Shown here: one piece after another, positions 5,616 to 7,772 of the stretch | Layout: each line of letters begins with the position of its first letter | How positions within the stretch are numbered: the stretch's first letter is position 1 | From: Simkania sp. | GTDB lineage: Bacteria > Chlamydiota > Chlamydiia > Chlamydiales > Simkaniaceae | DNA length: 7,772 nucleotides | Direction: 5' to 3' | NCBI GenBank assembly: GCA_028281425.1 | Contig: JANQJX010000083.1 | Location: 1 to 7,772 of the forward strand | Translations under genes and position numbers: made by a program | Notes under the pieces: model-generated | What the model saw: only the letters and a program-made list of their open reading frames with translations | The model's database searches: none | Told to the model about the DNA's origin: nothing

Positions 5616-7334
5616 ATGATCAAAAGCTATTTCTTCATCTCTTTTCTTTTTTTGACCTTTCTTTTTTCTTGTGATGCTACCTCGTTTTCTCCTTTTACAG
5701 AACAAGACAAACTACATGTTTGTCCTTCCCATTCTTGCACTCAACCCCTCTTTTTAGGGCTGATTCTCTTGCCAAATGAAAAGGGTTGTGATGATTCCTT
5801 AGATTATGAAGAGATTGAAGGTGTTTTAGCCTATCGAATCGAATTGCCAGGACCTGTTCGCATTTTAAAAAAGAGATTATGTCCTTTTATTGGAAAGCCA
5901 ATCGATCGAACACTGCTTTTAGCTATAAAAAAAGAGGTAGCAGCTTTTTATGCTTCATATCATCATCCCCTTGTACGTGTGAACATTCCCAAACAAGATG
6001 TTTCAAGTGGAGTCTTACAGCTCGTTATCACAGAAAGCCATCTTGGGAAAATAGAAATTACAGGTGAAAAATGGTTTAGTAAAGAGCAGATTGCAAAATA
6101 TATCCATCTTAAAGAAGAAGAAGTGCTTTTATCAAACAAGCTCAGTCAAGATCTTTATTCTCTTAATCGCAATCCATTTAGGCATGTTGATGCTATTTAT
6201 ACTCCAGGGGAAAAAGCGAATACAACCAATCTTGAAATCAGAGTCAAGGATCGTTTTCCTTTGAGAACTTATTTGGGAATGGACAATACAGGAAATGATG
6301 TCACGGGAAATAATCGTGTTTTTATAGGAATGGACTGGGGAAAGGTATTTTGGACAGATCAAAGGCTGTCTTATCAGTTTGTTTCATCGAGTGATTTTAA
6401 GCGGTTTTCTTCTCATACTCTTTTCTACGAAGCTCCTCTTCCTTGGAAAGATTTGATTCGAGTTTATGGAGGTTATGCATCTGTAAATGCTGATTTTATT
6501 GTTCCAAATATCACAGGAACACATTTCCATACCAAAGGTTGGTCTATGCAGGCAAGTGTGCGTTACGATTTGACATTGCAGCCAGGAGATGCTTTTTTAC
6601 ACAATGTAACCTTTGGATCTGACTTCAAAAGAACCAACAATAACCTACAACTAGGAGGACGCCCTGTTATCTCAGAAGAAAATGTCAATTTAACCCAGTT
6701 GATGGTTGGCTATCAACTCGGTTACCAAACAGATCCTTTTTTTCTATCTTTTGAAATTGAAGGATTTTATTCTCCAGGACAATGGGTCAGCGATCAGTCA
6801 AATAGTGACTATCATTCCCTTCGCCCTTTTGCAAAAAATATCTATGCTTACACAAGGTCTGCTTTTATGCTTATTTGGGACTTTTATAAGAAATGGAGTC
6901 TCTCTAAAACCCTACGTTTTCAATTAGCAACTGGGAATTTGCTTCCTTCTGAAGAATATGGAATAGGGGGCTTTAGTACTGTCCGTGGTTACAAGGAGCG
7001 ACTTGTCAATGGTGATAATGCTTTCGTTTGGAATTTGGAATTGCAAACCCCTCCTGTAAGTCTTTTTAACCCTCTAGCGGGTTATAGAAAATTTCATGAT
7101 GTTTTTAGATTTTTACTTTTTTTTGATCTGGGTTTTGAGCAGGTAAGAAAAGCCGTTGTAGGGCAGCGCAAAACAAATACACTCGTGAGTCTTGGTCCCG
7201 GAATACGCTATACAATCACTCCTTATCTCTCTTTTAAAACTGATCTTGGGTTCCAGCTTCATTCAGTGCAAGATTCTTCTGTGGATTTGGGTCCTCACCA
7301 CAGGCTCCATTTTTCGTTTGTTGCTGGGTATTAA
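5616..7334 (+). CDS. TpsB-type outer-membrane transporter (ShlB/FhaC/HecB family)
   Basis: Outer-membrane pore that exports the TpsA partner, presumably the protein at 309-3557. Residues 1-19 are a hydrophobic signal ending LFSC, which resembles a lipobox (Phe at -2 is not typical). A Cys-bearing linker (20-61) precedes POTRA 1 (about 62-141, with the family pattern P118-LVRVNIP-KQD and G132-x-LQL) and POTRA 2 (about 143-213, with LNRNPFR at 183-189 and a following PGE...TTNLEI). Residues 214-572 form the 16-strand Omp85-superfamily barrel. The conserved loop-6 VRGY is at 456-459, preceded by GIGGFST, and FDLG at 503-506 is the barrel motif whose Asp contacts the VRGY Arg. The C-terminus HFSFVAGY ends in an aromatic, as barrel proteins do, so the protein is complete. 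Length is normal for the family. It lies 2058 bp after tpsA, with an antisense gene between. Confidence 0.93.
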   Translation: MIKSYFFISFLFLTFLFSCDATSFSPFTEQDKLHVCPSHSCTQPLFLGLILLPNEKGCDDSLDYEEIEGVLAYRIELPGPVRILKKRLCPFIGKPIDRTLLLAIKKEVAAFYASYHHPLVRVNIPKQDVSSGVLQLVITESHLGKIEITGEKWFSKEQIAKYIHLKEEEVLLSNKLSQDLYSLNRNPFRHVDAIYTPGEKANTTNLEIRVKDRFPLRTYLGMDNTGNDVTGNNRVFIGMDWGKVFWTDQRLSYQFVSSSDFKRFSSHTLFYEAPLPWKDLIRVYGGYASVNADFIVPNITGTHFHTKGWSMQASVRYDLTLQPGDAFLHNVTFGSDFKRTNNNLQLGGRPVISEENVNLTQLMVGYQLGYQTDPFFLSFEIEGFYSPGQWVSDQSNSDYHSLRPFAKNIYAYTRSAFMLIWDFYKKWSLSKTLRFQLATGNLLPSEEYGIGGFSTVRGYKERLVNGDNAFVWNLELQTPPVSLFNPLAGYRKFHDVFRFLLFFDLGFEQVRKAVVGQRKTNTLVSLGPGIRYTITPYLSFKTDLGFQLHSVQDSSVDLGPHHRLHFSFVAGY

Positions 7335-7441
7335 CCCCTATTTCGCATGCGCTCTCTAAAAAATCATCCGGTTTATAACAGGCCCTGTATCGGGAAACAG
7401 AGCGTAAGGATTTTTCTGGAATAAATAGAGAAATAGGGGAT
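7331..7441. repeat. Inverted-repeat element, copy 2, overlapping the tpsB stop
   Basis: TTAACCCCTATTTCGC begins on the tpsB stop codon (7332-7334). CCCCTATTTC (7335-7344) pairs perfectly with GAAATAGGGG (7430-7439), and an inner CGCTCT/AGAGCG pair (7350-7355 with 7400-7405) extends the fold. An ACAGG-C-CCTGT dyad (7378-7388) is central. GAAACAGAGC (7394-7403) is shared with copy 1 at 3676-3685. Compared with copy 1 the element is about 60 bp shorter in the middle, and the right flank lacks TTAA (ATAGG instead). Arms differ from copy 1 at two positions, each compensated on the opposite arm. Confidence 0.7.
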
Positions 7442-7462
7442 AGGTTTGATGTAATTTTTGAC

Positions 7463-7470
7463 AAAGGAGG
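7463..7470 (+). other. Isolated Shine-Dalgarno-like and TTGACA sequences with no gene
   Basis: AAAGGAGG (7463-7470) is a strong ribosome-binding motif, and TTGACA (7458-7463) exactly matches a -35 consensus. GTG at 7471 is too close to serve as start and its frame stops after nine codons (VIKKEVLTF). No acceptable -10 lies at 16-18 bp. This may be the abandoned leader of the transposon gene remnant that follows, or chance. Confidence 0.2.
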
Positions 7471-7471
7471 G

Positions 7472-7503
7472 TGATTAAAAAAGAGGTTTTAACATTTTAA
7501 TCA
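7472..7503. other. 9-bp stem-loop at the edge of the tnpB remnant
   Basis: TGATTAAAA (7472-7480) and TTTTAATCA (7495-7503) form a perfect 9-bp AT-rich stem around a 14-nt loop. It straddles the point where tnpB-like coding begins. IS200/IS605 elements carry subterminal hairpins, but those flank the whole element rather than interrupt tnpB, so this may only mark the deletion junction. Confidence 0.35.
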
Positions 7504-7714
7504 GTTCAAAAACTTAGCGAAAGCCCAGAGACGGTTTTCCAGGAAGAAAAAATTTTCAAGCAATTGGAAAAAACAAAAGAGAAAAATTGGTTGTATCCAT
7601 AAAAAAATCGGGGACGCAAGAAAAGACTATTTGTGCAAAAACATTCGACAAAAATCCGCAAAAACCATGCGGTCGCTAGCCCAACTTTCGCATCTTTCAG
7701 ATAAAATCTCCTAA
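7493..7714 (+). pseudogene. tnpB: Truncated, frameshifted tnpB remnant (IS200/IS605 family)
   Basis: The frame opens after TAA at 7490-7492 and reads LAKAQRRFSRKKKFSSNWKK from 7514, then HKKIGDARKD to 7627. This is the well-known central helical stretch of TnpB/OrfB proteins of IS200/IS605 and IS607 elements (usual form LAKAQRxLSRKKKGSxNxxK...HxKIxxxRKDFLHKxST). After Asp at 7625-7627 the family sequence continues in another phase from 7630 (FVQKHSTKIRKNHAV), showing a frameshift of net -1 or +2. That second frame stops at 7702-7704, the first at 7712-7714. The N-terminal part with the first RuvC Asp, the VVVEDL segment with the catalytic Glu, and the zinc finger with the last Asp are all missing, so no nuclease activity is expected. 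No tnpA was seen. The remnant starts about 50 bp after repeat copy 2. Confidence 0.8.
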
Positions 7715-7772
7715 TTTCCATAGATATAGAATCCTTAAGATGCTGATAATAAGTATGATATGAATATTAAAT
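7715..7772. other. Right edge, nothing recognised
   Basis: Short AT-rich tail after the tnpB remnant. No gene start, terminator or repeat arm was seen. The ends of the degraded insertion element may lie beyond the window. Confidence 0.3.

Noticed and set aside
7234..7464. 76-codon - strand frame covering the tpsB end and repeat copy 2
   Set aside because: It overlaps the conserved C-terminal beta-strand of TpsB and runs through the repeat arms; judged a chance open frame.
7443..7492. Right-end hairpin or guide-like RNA of an IS200/IS605 element
   Set aside because: TnpB-associated RNA is encoded at the 3' side of tnpB, whereas this lies before the remnant, and the gene is too degraded to define element ends.
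7506..7721. 71-codon - strand frame at the right edge, with AAGGA upstream of its ATG
   Set aside because: It is the antisense of the tnpB remnant. The + strand shows clear TnpB similarity, while the - strand translation is Phe-rich without any recognised pattern.
1..7772. CRISPR arrays, tRNA or rRNA genes
   Set aside because: No regularly spaced direct repeats, no cloverleaf with acceptor pairing, and no rRNA-like conserved sequence were seen.

Overview
The window reads as a stretch of an AT-rich Gram-negative genome. Its centre is a two-partner secretion (TPS, type Vb) locus. A 1082-residue exoprotein (TpsA, filamentous-haemagglutinin type, 309-3557) and a 572-residue outer-membrane transporter (TpsB, ShlB/FhaC type, 5616-7334) lie on the + strand. 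The low GC content, Phe/Lys/Ile-rich proteins, unrecognised small membrane proteins and transposon debris would suit an environmental chlamydia (Parachlamydia/Protochlamydia/Neochlamydia-like). That is an impression from style, not proven by any marker gene, and other AT-rich Gram-negatives remain possible.

Layout. 1-308 is non-coding leader with several DNA dyads and a reasonable promoter before tpsA, which starts at TTG. After tpsA comes a 170-bp element (3554-3723) bounded by a perfect 13-bp inverted repeat. Then follow a 93-residue predicted membrane protein (3874-4155), a gap of about 350 bp with strong stem-loops and broken or tiny reading frames, and an unrecognised 260-residue gene on the - strand (4507-5289). 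A very AT-rich divergent intergenic region (5290-5615) leads to tpsB. Directly after the tpsB stop lies a second copy of the inverted-repeat element (7331-7441), and after it a frameshifted remnant of an IS200/IS605-type tnpB gene (7493-7714).

How it fits together. TpsA should cross the inner membrane by Sec, be recognised through its N-terminal TPS domain by the TpsB POTRA domains, and pass through the TpsB barrel to fold outside as a beta-helix. The two genes are not contiguous: 2058 bp with an extra + gene and an antisense gene separate them, and tpsA comes first, so this is not the usual compact tpsB-tpsA operon.

The most interesting non-coding signal is the repeat family. The stop codons of all three intact + strand genes lie inside the same sequence, TTAACCC(C/G). 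After tpsA and tpsB this begins a long inverted-repeat structure whose arms differ between copies by two compensated base pairs and whose interiors share GAAACAGAGC at matching distances from the right arm. It could be a family of structured 3' ends or a miniature mobile element.
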